From Armatimonadota bacterium (lineage in GTDB: Bacteria > Sysuimicrobiota > Sysuimicrobiia > Sysuimicrobiales > Humicultoraceae): a stretch of 64,000 nucleotides of DNA. Of the stretch, positions 35,246-44,915 are shown piece after piece; position 1 is the stretch's first letter; the number at the start of each line of letters is the position of its first letter. The notes beneath the pieces were generated by a model. That model saw nothing but the letters and a program-made list of their open reading frames with translations. It had not been told where the DNA came from and did not search any database. The position numbers were made by a program, and so were the translations under genes. The stretch spans positions 726,059-790,058 of the forward strand of contig JAVKHP010000001.1 in assembly GCA_031459855.1 (NCBI GenBank), given 5' to 3'.

Positions 35246-36730
35246 ATGGCCCGACCCGACAAACGCACCCGGCTGACGCTGCCCCACCAACCCCCACCCA
35301 AGCGTCCGCCGGGCGATCGCCTCGCGGACTTCTGCGAGGTCACCCTGCCCTACACGCCCGAGCAGGCCGTGGCCGAAGCGTCCCGGTGCGTCGAGTGCGT
35401 CAAGGCGCCGTGCGTGCAGGCCTGCCCGCTCCACAACCCGATCCGCGAGTGGCTGACACTCACCGCCGAGGGGCGGTTCCTGGAGGCCGCGCACCTGTCC
35501 CGTACGACCAACCCCATGCCCGAGATCTGCGGCCGGATCTGCCCCCAGGACCGGCTGTGCGAGGGCGCCTGCATCGTCGGCGTCAAGCACGAACCGGTCG
35601 CGATCGGCGCCATCGAGCGCTTCATCAACGACTACGCCATGGAGGTGGAAGGGCTGCCGCTGCCGCCCACGCCCCCGGCTACCGGCTACCGGGTGGCCGT
35701 GGTGGGCGCCGGCCCTGCGGGGCTGGCGTGCGCCGGCAGCCTGGTCCAGCGGGGGCACCACGTCACCGTCTACGATGCGCACCCCGCACCGGGCGGGTTG
35801 CTGCGCTACGGCATCCCGGCCTTCAAGCTGGAGAAGGCCGTCGTCGACCGGCGCGTGCGCTACCTGGAGGCGCTGGGGGTCGAGTTCGTGTGTGGGGTAC
35901 GGGTGGGCGACGACGTGCGCCTGGACGAGCTGCGCGAGGCCGGCTACCACGCGATCTTCCTGGCGCCGGGGGCGACCACGCCCAAGCGCGCGCACATCCC
36001 CGGCGAAGAGCTCGACGGCGTCGTCGACGCGCTGCCGTTTCTGATCCGCAACGCCATGGAGAGCCCCCACCCGACGGCGCCGGACGACCTGCGCGGCCGG
36101 CGGGTGGTGGTGCTGGGTGGCGGCGACACGGCCATGGACTGCGTGCGCACGGCCCGGCGGCTGGGAGCCGTCAGCGTGACGTGCGTCTACCGGCGCGACG
36201 AGGAGAACATGCCGGGCAGCCGCCGGGAGGTGCAGGCGGCCAAGGACGAAGGCGTGACGTTCCGCTGGCTGGCCGCGCCGGTGCGGTTCCTGGACGACGG
36301 CACGGGCAGGGTCTGCGGCATCGAGTGCGTGGCGATGCGTTTGGGCGCTCCGGATGCCAACGGCCGGCGCCGGCCCGAGCCCGTGCCGGACAGCACGTTC
36401 GTCGTCGACGCCGACCTGGTGATCCTGGCCTTCGGGTTCGACGGCTCACCGGTACCCGCCGACGACGGCCCGGCACGCACGCCCTGGCAGACCTACGAGG
36501 TCAATGACGACCTGGCGACGACCGTCCCCGGGGTCTTCGCGGGCGGCGACGCCATCCGGGGCCCCGACCTGGTGGTGACGGCGCTGCGCGACGGGCTGCG
36601 GGCGGCCGAGGCGATCGACCGTTACCTGCGCGGGGCCGGCATGGATCCGACGGCTGCAATGCTTGCGGAGCGCTCCCGCAGGCCGTCGCTGCTTTTGGAT
36701 GCGCCGGGGCAGGGGCGGTCGTCTCCCTGA
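35246..36730 (+). CDS. GltD-like NAD(P)H-dependent Fe-S flavoprotein oxidoreductase
   Basis: 494 residues. The N-terminal domain has two 4Fe-4S sites (CVECVKAPCVQACPLHNPI; CGRICPQDRLCEGAC). A FAD-binding GAGPAGLACAGSL lies near residue 155 and a NADPH-binding GGGDTAMDCVRTARRLGA near 290. The C-terminal block is VFAGGDAIRGPDLVVTALRDGLRAAEAID. This is the small subunit type of glutamate synthase, also used as NfnB/SudA or PreT (dihydropyrimidine dehydrogenase) subunits. No large subunit or second subunit is adjacent, so the electron acceptor is unknown. ATG behind GGAGG. The promoter carries the shared palindrome. Confidence 0.88.
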   Translation: MARPDKRTRLTLPHQPPPKRPPGDRLADFCEVTLPYTPEQAVAEASRCVECVKAPCVQACPLHNPIREWLTLTAEGRFLEAAHLSRTTNPMPEICGRICPQDRLCEGACIVGVKHEPVAIGAIERFINDYAMEVEGLPLPPTPPATGYRVAVVGAGPAGLACAGSLVQRGHHVTVYDAHPAPGGLLRYGIPAFKLEKAVVDRRVRYLEALGVEFVCGVRVGDDVRLDELREAGYHAIFLAPGATTPKRAHIPGEELDGVVDALPFLIRNAMESPHPTAPDDLRGRRVVVLGGGDTAMDCVRTARRLGAVSVTCVYRRDEENMPGSRREVQAAKDEGVTFRWLAAPVRFLDDGTGRVCGIECVAMRLGAPDANGRRRPEPVPDSTFVVDADLVILAFGFDGSPVPADDGPARTPWQTYEVNDDLATTVPGVFAGGDAIRGPDLVVTALRDGLRAAEAIDRYLRGAGMDPTAAMLAERSRRPSLLLDAPGQGRSSP

Positions 36731-36901
36731 CCGCCCCCCCACGACGCCGCGCCGCTGCCCGATACCACGTGATGGCGCGTGCTCGGGCCTGCGCGTGCTC
36801 GACGATCGGTGCGGGGTCGTCCTGGCTGATGACGGTGACCATCGACGCGGTGGCAGCAGCCCTCACCGAAGACGGCCGACCGACGGCCAGGGCCCGTCGG
36901 C

Positions 36902-36968
36902 GTTGACGAACCCATCGCCCACATTTCACGCTCCCTTCACCCTCCAGGTCCCGCTGTGCACGTAGGCT
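36902..36968 (+). promoter_or_regulatory. Pho-box-like 11-bp direct repeats upstream of pstS
   Basis: In the 318-base gap 36731-37048, hexamers recur every 11 bases: GTTGAC (36902), a degenerate unit (36913), TTTCAC (36924) and CTTCAC (36935). A TAGGCT that could be the -10 lies at 36963. The pattern fits the (G)TTCAC-type direct repeats bound by PhoB/PhoP regulators. It is 110 bases before the pstS start. The rest of the gap shows nothing clear. Confidence 0.6.
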
Positions 36969-37048
36969 GAAGACGGTCGCGGTGGCCGGGTGGACGTGCA
37001 CACCGACCATCGCGAACCAAACCGCGTGCAGATCTCTGGAGGTGGTAT

Positions 37049-38182
37049 GTGGTGACAACCTCAAAGGTCCGCTCGGCGGTGCTCGCCGCCGCGTTGGTCT
37101 TGCTCCTCGCCAGCGCAGGGGTGACGCAGGAACGCCCCGGCGCCACCGCCAGCCCACCCGGCACGATCGTGATCGACGGCTCCAGCACCGTGGGGCCGCT
37201 CACCAGTGCGGTCGCCGAGGAGTTCCGGAAGACCCCCGCAGGCCGGACGATCCGCATCACCGTGGGGATCAGCGGCACAGGGGGCGGATTCAAGAAGTTC
37301 TGCGCGGACAGCCCTCAGTCGCGGACCGACATCCAGGACGCGTCGCGGCCGATCCAGGCGACGGAGGACGAAGCCTGTCAGCGCAACCAGGTGAGCTACG
37401 TGGAGGTGCCCGTGGCCATCGACGGCCTGAGCGTGGTCGTCCACCCGCGGAACACCTGGGCCACCTGCCTGACAATGGGTGAGCTCAAACGCATCTGGGA
37501 ACCGGGCGCCGAGCGGCGCATCACCAGCTGGCGCCAGGTGCGCGCCACCTTCCCCGACCGGCCGCTGCGGCTCGCCGGGGCGGGTGCCGACTCGGGAACC
37601 TTCGACAGCTTCACGGAGATGGTTGTCGGCAAGGCCAAGGCCAGTCGCGGCGACTACCTGGCCACCGAGGACGACAACGTGACCGTCCAGTTCGTGCAGC
37701 GGGATGACGGGGCCATGGGCTACTTCGGCCTCGCCTACCTCGAAGAGAATCAGGGCCGGGTCAAAGGGGTCGCCATCGACCCCAGCGGCCGCGTCGACCT
37801 CGCCTCCGACGCTGACTGCAAGGGGGTCCAGCCTGACTTCGACACGAGCAAGACGGGACGCTACCCCCTGACCCGGCCGATCTTCATCTACGTCAATCGC
37901 ACCAGCGCGCTGTCCAAGCCAGAGGTCCGGCAGTTCGCCGCCTGGTACGTCGGGCAGGGCACGGGTGTCGCCCTGACCGTCGACGACCCGCGCCAGCCTG
38001 GCAAGCGGACCAACCTCACCAGGGCGGTCGGGTACGTCGAGTTGCCGGATGCGGTCTACGTCGCAGCCAGACAGTGCCTCGCGCGCCTGACACCGGGGAC
38101 GGCTTTCAAGGAAGGTGGCAAGGCGGCAGGGCATGCCTCCCTGGCGCAGCTGAGCGGCAGCTACGTGGCGCACTGCCGGTAG
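37049..38182 (+). CDS. pstS: phosphate-binding protein PstS
   Basis: 377 residues. A signal peptide (residues 1-28, [16 protein letters not shown]) precedes the PstS fold: [60 protein letters not shown] and [15 protein letters not shown]. The phosphate loops with Ser/Thr/Gly are intact. GTG start at 37049 (a second GTG follows at once), with GGAGG just upstream. First gene of pstSCAB; the repeat array upstream predicts phosphate-starvation control. Confidence 0.93.
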   Translation: MVTTSKVRSAVLAAALVLLLASAGVTQERPGATASPPGTIVIDGSSTVGPLTSAVAEEFRKTPAGRTIRITVGISGTGGGFKKFCADSPQSRTDIQDASRPIQATEDEACQRNQVSYVEVPVAIDGLSVVVHPRNTWATCLTMGELKRIWEPGAERRITSWRQVRATFPDRPLRLAGAGADSGTFDSFTEMVVGKAKASRGDYLATEDDNVTVQFVQRDDGAMGYFGLAYLEENQGRVKGVAIDPSGRVDLASDADCKGVQPDFDTSKTGRYPLTRPIFIYVNRTSALSKPEVRQFAAWYVGQGTGVALTVDDPRQPGKRTNLTRAVGYVELPDAVYVAARQCLARLTPGTAFKEGGKAAGHASLAQLSGSYVAHCR

Positions 38183-38257
38183 CGGCATGCGCGCGTCACC
38201 GGCCGGCACGGTACGAGCGTCCATCCGCGCCCGCAGGACGCTGCCGGGAGGCCCAAG

Positions 38258-39298
38258 GTGAAGACGACCACAGCAGCCGGGGCCGAAAGCAAGAACAAGG
38301 CCCCGGCTGTGAGGCTGCGACGTCGACAGCGGGATGGACGTCTGATCGCAGCGGTCCTGGCTGCCAGTGCGTACGTCTCGGTGGCGGTGACCCTCGGTAT
38401 CGTCGGCGTGCTGGCCTATGAGGCCGTGCAGTTCTTCCGCCTCCCGCTGGACGCCGCCGGTGCGGGGCGTCTGGCGGGACGGGCCGACCTGCAACGGTTC
38501 GCGGAGGCCCGCCCGGACCTGCTCGGACGCCCGCTGGCCCTGGTCCGGGAGTTCTTCACCGAGACGACCTGGAGTCCGCTGTTCGCCAGCAAGCGGTTCG
38601 GCGTGCTCCCGCTGGTGGCCGGAACGATGGTCACCAGCGCCATTGCCCTCGCGGTCGCCGTTCCCCTGGGGCTGCTGGCGGCCATCTTCTTGAGCGAGTT
38701 CGCGACGCGGAGACTGCGGGACCGACTCAAACCAAGCCTGGAGGTGCTCGCCGGCGTTCCCACCGTCGTGTACGGGTACTTCGCGTTGACGTTCGTCACA
38801 CCATGGCTGCAGGACCACGTCTTCGGGCAGGCCCTGGCCGGGCAGAACGCGCTGGCCGCGGGGCTGGTCATGGGTGTCATGATCCTCCCCCTGGTGGCGT
38901 CGTTGAGCGAGGACGTCATGCGCGCTGTGCCCGCGGACCTGCGCCACGCCGCCTACGCCCTGGGGGCCACGCCGCTGGAGGTAACGCTCCGAACCGTGCT
39001 GCCCGCCGCCCTTCCCGGCATCGGCGCAGCGTGCATGCTGGGTCTCGCGCGGGCCCTGGGGGAGACCATGATCGTCGCCCTGGCAGCCGGGCAGTCGCCG
39101 GCGTGGACCGTCAATCCCCTGGAGCCGATGATGACGCTCACCGCCTTCGTCGTGCAGGTCAGCCTCGGCGACACGCCCTACGGGTCGGTGGAGTACCGCA
39201 CGCTGTTCGCCACCGGCGCACTCCTGTTGGTCATGACGCTGGCGATCAACGCGACCAGCATCGCGGTGATCCAGCGCGTCCGCCAGCGCTACGCATGA
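38258..39298 (+). CDS. pstC: phosphate ABC transporter permease PstC
   Basis: 346 residues. A basic cytoplasmic N-terminus is followed by six membrane helices with PstC landmarks: [80 protein letters not shown] and [15 protein letters not shown]. It starts at GTG 38258 with GGGAGG upstream. The stop overlaps the pstA start. The insert between helices 1 and 2 ([16 protein letters not shown]) is usual in long PstC forms. Confidence 0.93.
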   Translation: MKTTTAAGAESKNKAPAVRLRRRQRDGRLIAAVLAASAYVSVAVTLGIVGVLAYEAVQFFRLPLDAAGAGRLAGRADLQRFAEARPDLLGRPLALVREFFTETTWSPLFASKRFGVLPLVAGTMVTSAIALAVAVPLGLLAAIFLSEFATRRLRDRLKPSLEVLAGVPTVVYGYFALTFVTPWLQDHVFGQALAGQNALAAGLVMGVMILPLVASLSEDVMRAVPADLRHAAYALGATPLEVTLRTVLPAALPGIGAACMLGLARALGETMIVALAAGQSPAWTVNPLEPMMTLTAFVVQVSLGDTPYGSVEYRTLFATGALLLVMTLAINATSIAVIQRVRQRYA

Positions 39299-40176
39299 GC
39301 GTGCGCTCCCTGCCCACGGTCACCCCCCGACCACGGACCGTCCGCGTGCGTCGGGCGCGCTGGTTCGTGGCTGGTTGCCAGGCCGCCACGCTGGTGGGAC
39401 TGCTGTTCCTCGGCGTGCTGCTGGCCGATGTCGTGCGCGACGGCGCGCCGATGCTGCGGCCGCACCTCGTCACGCACTTCCCGTCGCGCTTCCCGGCACA
39501 GTCCGGGTACGCCAGCGCCCTGGTGGGGACCGTCCTGGTGATCAGCCTCATGGCGTTCCTGGCGTTTCCGCTGGGCGTGGCGGCGGCCGTGTACCTGAGC
39601 GAGTACGCGCGCCCGGGGCGGCTGGCGACCCTGCTCCACGTCAACATCGCCACCCTGGCCGGGATCCCGTCGGTCGTCTACGGCCTCCTGGGCCTTGGGC
39701 TGTTCGTCGAGCTGGGGCGCATGGGCAAGAGCGTGCTTGCGGGAGCCTGCACACTGGCGCTGCTGGTGTTGCCCCTGACGATCCTCACCGCCCGCGAGGC
39801 CATCGCTGCAGTACCCAGGAGCGTACGGGACGCAGCCTACGCTCTGGGGGCAACGCGCTGGCAGGTTGTCCGCTACCAGGTGTTGCCCTACGCCGCGCCC
39901 GGCATCCTGACGGGGCTGATCCTTGCGCTCTCCCGCGCCGTCGGCGAGACGGCGCCGCTGATCATGCTGGGTGCCCTGCAGTACGTCCCGTTCCTGCCCC
40001 GAAGCCCGCTGGACTACTTCACCGTCCTGCCGATCCAGATCTTCAACTACGTGTCGCAGCCGCAGCCCGCGTTCCATGCGGTCGCCGCGGCCGGTATCAT
40101 CCTGCTGCTGGCCGTCCTGCTCTTGCTGAACGCAACGGCGATCTGGCTGCGCACGCGCTGGCAGGTACGCTGGTAA
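39295..40176 (+). CDS. pstA: phosphate ABC transporter permease PstA
   Basis: 293 residues with six membrane helices: [40 protein letters not shown] (split), [56 protein letters not shown] and [16 protein letters not shown]. The ATG at 39295 overlaps the pstC TGA. It partners PstC in the phosphate channel. The next gene, pstB, follows after 18 bases. Confidence 0.93.
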   Translation: MSVRSLPTVTPRPRTVRVRRARWFVAGCQAATLVGLLFLGVLLADVVRDGAPMLRPHLVTHFPSRFPAQSGYASALVGTVLVISLMAFLAFPLGVAAAVYLSEYARPGRLATLLHVNIATLAGIPSVVYGLLGLGLFVELGRMGKSVLAGACTLALLVLPLTILTAREAIAAVPRSVRDAAYALGATRWQVVRYQVLPYAAPGILTGLILALSRAVGETAPLIMLGALQYVPFLPRSPLDYFTVLPIQIFNYVSQPQPAFHAVAAAGIILLLAVLLLLNATAIWLRTRWQVRW

Positions 40177-40194
40177 CTGACCGGAGGTGGTACG

Positions 40195-41022
40195 GTGCAA
40201 TCCACAGTAGACGCGCGCCCCAGGCTCCACGGGCACGCCGAGGCCGTCGCGGAACCACCCGGCACGGACGCTGTGCTGGAGACTGACGCGCTACGGGTAT
40301 GGTACGGAGACCGGGCCGCGGTGCAGGGCGTCACCCTAAAGGTCCCCGCGCGGCGCATCACCGCCATCATCGGGCCGTCGGGATGCGGCAAGAGCACGCT
40401 GGTGCGGTCCTTGAACCGCTTGAACGATCTCATCCCCGGGGCACGCGTCGCCGGACGAGTGCTGTTCTGGGGCCAGGACGTCTACGCCCCTGATGTGGAC
40501 CCCGTGGAGGTCCGCCGCCGGATCGGCATGGTGTTCCAGAAACCCAACCCGTTTCCCACGTCGGTGTACGACAACGTCGCGTTCGGGTTGCGTCTGCACT
40601 ACCGGCTCTCCCGCCGGGACCTGGACGCGCGCGTGGAGCGTGCGCTCCGGCAGGCCGCCCTGTGGGACGAGGTCAAGGACGTCCTGCATCGGCGCAGCGG
40701 CCTCGAGCTCTCGGGAGGACAGCAGCAGCGGCTGTGCATCGCCCGGGCGCTGGCCGTGGAGCCGGAGGTGCTGGTGATGGACGAGCCCTGCTCTGCGCTG
40801 GATCCCACTGCGACAGCCCGCATCGAGGAGCTGATGACCCACCTGGCCCGCGAGTACACCATCGTCATCGTCACCCACAACCTCCAACAGGCCGCCAGGG
40901 TTTCGCACTTCACCGCCTTCCTGCTGGACGGCCACCTGGTGGAAGCGGGCCCGACCGCCGAGCTCTTCGCCCGCCCCCGGGACCCGCGCACCGAGGCGTA
41001 CGTGACCGGTCGGTTCGGATAA
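40195..41022 (+). CDS. pstB: phosphate ABC transporter ATP-binding protein PstB
   Basis: 275 residues: Walker [20 protein letters not shown], the PstB-specific [21 protein letters not shown], signature [15 protein letters not shown], Walker [14 protein letters not shown] and switch histidine [13 protein letters not shown]. The N-terminal 30 residues before LRVWYGD are variable. GTG start behind GGAGGTGG. Last gene of pstSCAB; the following regulator gene has its own promoter. Confidence 0.94.
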   Translation: MQSTVDARPRLHGHAEAVAEPPGTDAVLETDALRVWYGDRAAVQGVTLKVPARRITAIIGPSGCGKSTLVRSLNRLNDLIPGARVAGRVLFWGQDVYAPDVDPVEVRRRIGMVFQKPNPFPTSVYDNVAFGLRLHYRLSRRDLDARVERALRQAALWDEVKDVLHRRSGLELSGGQQQRLCIARALAVEPEVLVMDEPCSALDPTATARIEELMTHLAREYTIVIVTHNLQQAARVSHFTAFLLDGHLVEAGPTAELFARPRDPRTEAYVTGRFG

Positions 41023-41184
41023 TCCGTATCCTCCGCGGGCGTCGCGTCCGGATGCCCGCACGGGTGCCTTCCTGGGACGTGCGCGCGGCAGGACCCGCGG
41101 CCGCGCCGCCACGGGGGCGGGGGTACGAACGACCTGCTGCGTCGCGAGAAGCGCGGGAGACACCAGGTGACGCCCGGGCCCACG

Positions 41185-41228
41185 TTTCACGTAGTCTTGA
41201 CGCAAGGTTCACGAACTGTTGGTATCGT
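41185..41228 (+). promoter_or_regulatory. Pho-box-like repeats and promoter of the DUF47-wHTH gene
   Basis: Three hexamers exactly 11 bases apart, TTTCAC (41185), CTTGAC (41196) and GTTCAC (41207), followed after ten bases by TATCGT (41223-41228) as the -10. This is the layout of PhoB-activated promoters, in which the repeats replace the -35. The ATG of the fusion gene follows at 41264, with CGGAGGA upstream. Autoregulation is suggested. Confidence 0.7.
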
Positions 41229-41263
41229 GTCAAGGGCGGGCGCGCGCATCCGGAGGATGTTGC

Positions 41264-42208
41264 ATGGCCGTATCACCGTCGTTCTCCGCCAAGCCGTCGG
41301 CGTCACCCGAGGAGCGGGAGTACGCCCTGCTGGACGAGATGGCGACGGCCATCGAGCAGGCGGCGATCGCGCTGGAGGCGCTCCTCGACGGGCGCGCCGC
41401 GGCGGCGGCGACCTGGCACACCATCCGCGACCTCGAGCACAAGGGCGACGCCATCGCCCGCGACCTGTTCGACTTACTCGGCACGGCACCGAGCGACCGA
41501 CAGGATCGGGCGGCCCTCCAGACCCTGGTGGGGTTGCTGGACGACGTCCTGGACGCCATCGAGGCCGCCGCCGCACGGCTGGCCATGCACCGCATCCGGC
41601 GCGCCATCGCGCCCGCGCGCACGATGGGGCAGGCCGTCCTGGCCGCGGCGCGGGACCTCCGCCTGGCGATGGGGAGCCTGCGGCGCGCCAGCGACGTGTT
41701 CCCGCACACACGAGCGCTGCACCGCCACGAGAACCTGGCTGACGACGCCCTCCGCGCGGCGATCGACTACCTCTTCACCAACGGCGCGAGCGCCAGGGAC
41801 ATCATCAAATGGAAGGACATCTGTGAGTTCCTGGAGGCCGCGACCGACCGGTGTGAGGACATCGCCAACGTGGCGGAGACGCTGGCCGTGCGCTCCGGCC
41901 GGGAGGGCCGGCTGGTCGCCGGGCAAGTGGTCATGGACGTGGAACGGCATGAGGTCACGGTGGCGGGCGCACCGGTGCCGTTGTCGGTCAAGGAGTTCGA
42001 GGTGCTGCGCCTGCTGCTGCGCCACCAGGGCAAGGTCGTCCGCCGGCAGCGCCTCCTCCACGACGTCTGGGGCGACGACTACGTTGGCGACACGCGGACC
42101 CTCGACACGCACATCGGCTGGTTACGCAGGAAGCTCGAGCCTCGTGGCCAGGTCCGTATCGTGGCGATGCGCGGCGTGGGCTACCGCCTGGACTTGATCC
42201 CAAGCTAG
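41264..42208 (+). CDS. fusion of DUF47/PhoU-like domain to OmpR/PhoB-type DNA-binding domain
   Basis: 314 residues. Residues 15-210 are a complete DUF47 (PhoU-related) helical domain with two E-x3-D metal motifs (LEHKGD around 58-62 and HENLAD around 156-160) and the family end DICEFLEAATDRCEDIANV. Residues 216-311 are a winged helix of the Trans_reg_C type: VPLSVKEFEVLRLLLRHQGK, RQRLLHDVWGDDY, RTLDTHIGWLRRKLE and MRGVGYRL. No receiver domain is present. Such a protein could sense phosphate status through the Pst complex and bind Pho boxes directly. Its own promoter carries three Pho-like repeats and it follows pstB. No PhoR/PhoB genes are visible here. Confidence 0.85.
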   Translation: MAVSPSFSAKPSASPEEREYALLDEMATAIEQAAIALEALLDGRAAAAATWHTIRDLEHKGDAIARDLFDLLGTAPSDRQDRAALQTLVGLLDDVLDAIEAAAARLAMHRIRRAIAPARTMGQAVLAAARDLRLAMGSLRRASDVFPHTRALHRHENLADDALRAAIDYLFTNGASARDIIKWKDICEFLEAATDRCEDIANVAETLAVRSGREGRLVAGQVVMDVERHEVTVAGAPVPLSVKEFEVLRLLLRHQGKVVRRQRLLHDVWGDDYVGDTRTLDTHIGWLRRKLEPRGQVRIVAMRGVGYRLDLIPS

Positions 42209-42299
42209 CGCCGCGGGCGGGACTGCCGACCCGGCGGTACGTGCCGCGTCGCCCCGACCGGCCGCCGCCGGGCGGGTTCCCCGAGGCCCGCCGGCGCCC

Positions 42300-43739
42300 C
42301 TACAGCAACTCGACGTCGTGGGGCAGGCTCTCCCGCAACCCCGCGGGCGTGATGCGGATGAACTCGGCGTTGGCCCACAGCTCGGGAATGGTGCGGGCCC
42401 CGCAGTAGCTCATCCCCGAGCGCAGCCCGCCCAGCAGTTGCTGGAGCACGTCGGCGACCTTGCCGCGGTAGGGCACCAGGGCCTCGACACCTTCGGCCAC
42501 GATCTGGCTGAGGTCCTCGTCATCCACCGGCGCGTCCAGCGCCCGGCGGCGCGCCGTGGCCCACAGGCTGGCCATGCCGCGGTAGGTCTTGTACTGGCGA
42601 CCGTTGCGGACCACCGTGGCGCCCGGGCTCTCCTCAGTGCCGGCCAGCAGGTTGCCCAGCATCACCGTGCTCGCGCCGGCGGCCAGGGCCTTGGTGATGT
42701 CACCCGAGCCGCGGATCCCGCCGTCGGCGATGATGGGCACCCCGGTGCCGGCGGCGGCGCGGGCGCAGTCCATGATCGCCGTGAGCTGCGGCACGCCGGC
42801 ACCGGTGACGATGCGGGTGGTGCACGTGGAGCCGGGACCAACCCCCACCTTGACCGCGTCGGCGCCCCGGGCAATGAGGTCGCGCGTGCCCTCGGCCGTG
42901 GCCACGTTGCCGGCGACGAGCGGCACGTCGGGGAACCGGGCCCGGAGCCGCTCCAGGGCGGCCAGCGCCGTCTCGGTGTGCCCGTGGGCAACGTCCAGCA
43001 CCAGGGCGTCGACCCCCTCGGCCACCAGCGCCGCCGCGCGCTCGAGGTAGTCGCCGCGAATCCCCACCGCCGCCCCGACCCGCAGGCGCCCGCGCTCGTC
43101 CTTGGTGGCCTCAGGGTGCTGGAGGCGACTGCGGATGTCGCGGCTGGTGATGAGGCCGGCCAGGGTACCGTTGCCGTCCACCAGCGGCAGCTTCTCGATG
43201 CGGTGCGCGTGGAGGATCCGGCGCGCCTCCTCCAGGCCGGTGCCCGGGGGCGCGGTCACCAGGCGCTCCCGGGGGGTCATGACCGCGGCCACGGGCTTGT
43301 CCAGGTCGTCTTCGAACAGCAGGTCGCGCGCCGTCACCATCCCCAGCAGGTGCCCGTTCTCCACCACCAGCAGCCCGGCCGAGCCGTGCTCGTCCATGAA
43401 CGCGAGGGCATCGCGGATGGGCCGGGTGGGCTCGATGGTGTAGGGTTCCTCGATCACGACGCTCTCGGCGCGCTTGACGCGCCGCACCTCGGCCACCTGC
43501 CGTTCGATGGGCAGGAAGCGGTGGATGATTCCCATGCCGCCCTCGCGGGCGATGGCGATGGCCATCTCGCTCTCCGTCACCGCGTCCATGTTGGCGCTCA
43601 CGATGGGGATGGCCATGCTGATCTGCCGGGTGAACTGCGTGCGGGTGGACACCTGCGCGCGGGTCTCCACCGCGGAGCGCTTGGGCACCAGCAGCACGTC
43701 GTCGAACGTCAACCCCACGCGGATCTCGTCCTGTCGCAT
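42300..43739 (-). CDS. guaB: inosine-5'-monophosphate dehydrogenase
   Basis: 479 residues, full-length: [35 protein letters not shown], two CBS domains (about 95-215), [21 protein letters not shown] with the catalytic cysteine, [20 protein letters not shown] and flap-region YRGMASLWA. It converts IMP to XMP, the committed step of guanine nucleotide synthesis. The start ATG at 43739 was chosen by the family start [15 protein letters not shown]; the open frame upstream is a shadow of the ZIP gene. Monocistronic, with a possible promoter at 43868. Confidence 0.95.
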   Translation of the reverse strand: MRQDEIRVGLTFDDVLLVPKRSAVETRAQVSTRTQFTRQISMAIPIVSANMDAVTESEMAIAIAREGGMGIIHRFLPIERQVAEVRRVKRAESVVIEEPYTIEPTRPIRDALAFMDEHGSAGLLVVENGHLLGMVTARDLLFEDDLDKPVAAVMTPRERLVTAPPGTGLEEARRILHAHRIEKLPLVDGNGTLAGLITSRDIRSRLQHPEATKDERGRLRVGAAVGIRGDYLERAAALVAEGVDALVLDVAHGHTETALAALERLRARFPDVPLVAGNVATAEGTRDLIARGADAVKVGVGPGSTCTTRIVTGAGVPQLTAIMDCARAAAGTGVPIIADGGIRGSGDITKALAAGASTVMLGNLLAGTEESPGATVVRNGRQYKTYRGMASLWATARRRALDAPVDDEDLSQIVAEGVEALVPYRGKVADVLQQLLGGLRSGMSYCGARTIPELWANAEFIRITPAGLRESLPHDVELL

Positions 43740-43862
43740 GTCGCGCGCTCCACCGAACGAACCCCTGTCGTGGACGCCCCAACCGGGACCGTGCACACCG
43801 TGACCGGGCGGGTCTCCCCCGCACCGCGTCCTGCGCACGCCACGGCCCGGCGTCCCACGACC

Positions 43863-43868
43863 ATTGTA
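43863..43868 (-). promoter_or_regulatory. possible -10 of guaB
   Basis: TACAAT on the minus strand, 124 bases before the guaB start. No good -35 at the right spacing is visible. If real, the leader is long; no structured element was recognised in it. Confidence 0.3.
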
Positions 43869-43906
43869 CGCCTCGCCCCGGCCACCGGTGTATGCCCTGC
43901 CCCGGG

Positions 43907-44671
43907 CTACTGCAGCACGTTCTGCAGCAACATCATCAGCAGGAAGCCGACCAGCACCGCGGCGGCGGCGTCGTTGCGGTCGCTGTGCTCCAACGCTTCG
44001 GGGAGCATCTCGCCGAACACCAGAAAGCCCATGGCCCCGGCGGCGAACCCGAGGCCCAGGGGGACCAGCGGGGAGAACAGCGCCACGGCCAGCGCCGCCG
44101 GCACGGCCAGTACCGGCTGGGGCAGACTGGTGAAGATCGCCCACCAGATGCAGGCCCATCCCGAGAACCCCTCGGCCCGCAGCGGCAGGGAGACCGCCAG
44201 CCCCTCGGGGACGTTGTGGATCGCCAGTGCGATGGTCAGCAGCACGGCCAGGGTCATCTCGCCCGAGCCGAACCCCACGCCGATGGCCACGCCCTCGGAG
44301 ATGCTGTGGACGAACATCGCGCCGATGACCAGCAGCGCCCGGCGCGCCGGCGCGCCCTGCAGATGGTAGAAGTTGGGGTGCGCGTGGCGTAAGCGTCGCT
44401 CGGCTACCCAGAAGAACAGCGCGCCCAGCGCCGCGCCCGCCGCCACGGTGGTATGGCCCGCACGCTGGACGCCCTCGAACACCAGGTTGAACACCGAGGC
44501 CGACAGCATCATGCCGCCGCTGAAGCCCCAGGCCAGGCCCAGCAGCCGTTGGGGGAGCGCGGAGACGAACAGGAAGGGCACCCCGCCCAGTCCCGTGGCG
44601 ATGGCGGTGGCCAGGCCGGCCAGGAAGGTGAGCAGGGCGAGGGCGTCGGGGGAGAGCGTGCTGGGATCCAT
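43907..44671 (-). CDS. ZIP-family divalent metal transporter
   Basis: 254 residues with eight predicted membrane helices and both ZIP metal-site motifs: HSISEGVAIGVG in helix 4 and HNVPEGLAVSLPL in helix 5. The loop between helices 3 and 4 has histidines (RRLRHAHPNFYH). This is the GufA/ZupT-like subgroup that moves zinc or other divalent metals. ATG at 44671. A repeat cluster with a perfect palindrome lies 60-115 bases upstream and may be its operator. Confidence 0.88.
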   Translation of the reverse strand: MDPSTLSPDALALLTFLAGLATAIATGLGGVPFLFVSALPQRLLGLAWGFSGGMMLSASVFNLVFEGVQRAGHTTVAAGAALGALFFWVAERRLRHAHPNFYHLQGAPARRALLVIGAMFVHSISEGVAIGVGFGSGEMTLAVLLTIALAIHNVPEGLAVSLPLRAEGFSGWACIWWAIFTSLPQPVLAVPAALAVALFSPLVPLGLGFAAGAMGFLVFGEMLPEALEHSDRNDAAAAVLVGFLLMMLLQNVLQ

Positions 44672-44731
44672 ACTCCTCCACTATGCCCGGTCGGCCGCCC
44701 ACCCTCAACCGGTGCCAGCGCACGTCGGGCC

Positions 44732-44785
44732 GCACCTGCAGGTGCTACCTTGGCGGCTACCTTGGCGCTACCTCACGGCGCTACC
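44732..44785 (-). promoter_or_regulatory. tandem GGTAGC repeats and 14-bp palindrome upstream of the ZIP gene
   Basis: GCACCTGCAGGTGC (44732-44745) is a perfect palindrome. Directly beside it, GGTAGC on the minus strand occurs four times at 11-13-base spacing (plus-strand GCTACC at 44744, 44756, 44767 and 44780). The cluster is 60-115 bases before the ZIP start on the same strand, a good place for a metal-responsive operator. Confidence 0.45.
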
Positions 44786-44833
44786 ATACAAAGAGCAGAT
44801 CGCTGCCCCTCAGGCCCTGCTACAGGACACCCG

Positions 44834-44874
44834 CCGGGCCGCACCCCGGGTACTCCCCCGTTGGTGCGGCCCGG
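44834..44874 (-). terminator. hairpin after the PepSY gene
   Basis: 12-bp perfect inverted repeat CCGGGCCGCACC / GGTGCGGCCCGG with a 17-base loop, 42 bases beyond the stop of the PepSY gene. No T-run. Likely separates that gene from the ZIP gene downstream. Confidence 0.55.
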
Positions 44875-44915
44875 TTGGGCGTCAGCGGGCCACAGACATG
44901 CGGCCCGTGCGTTCG

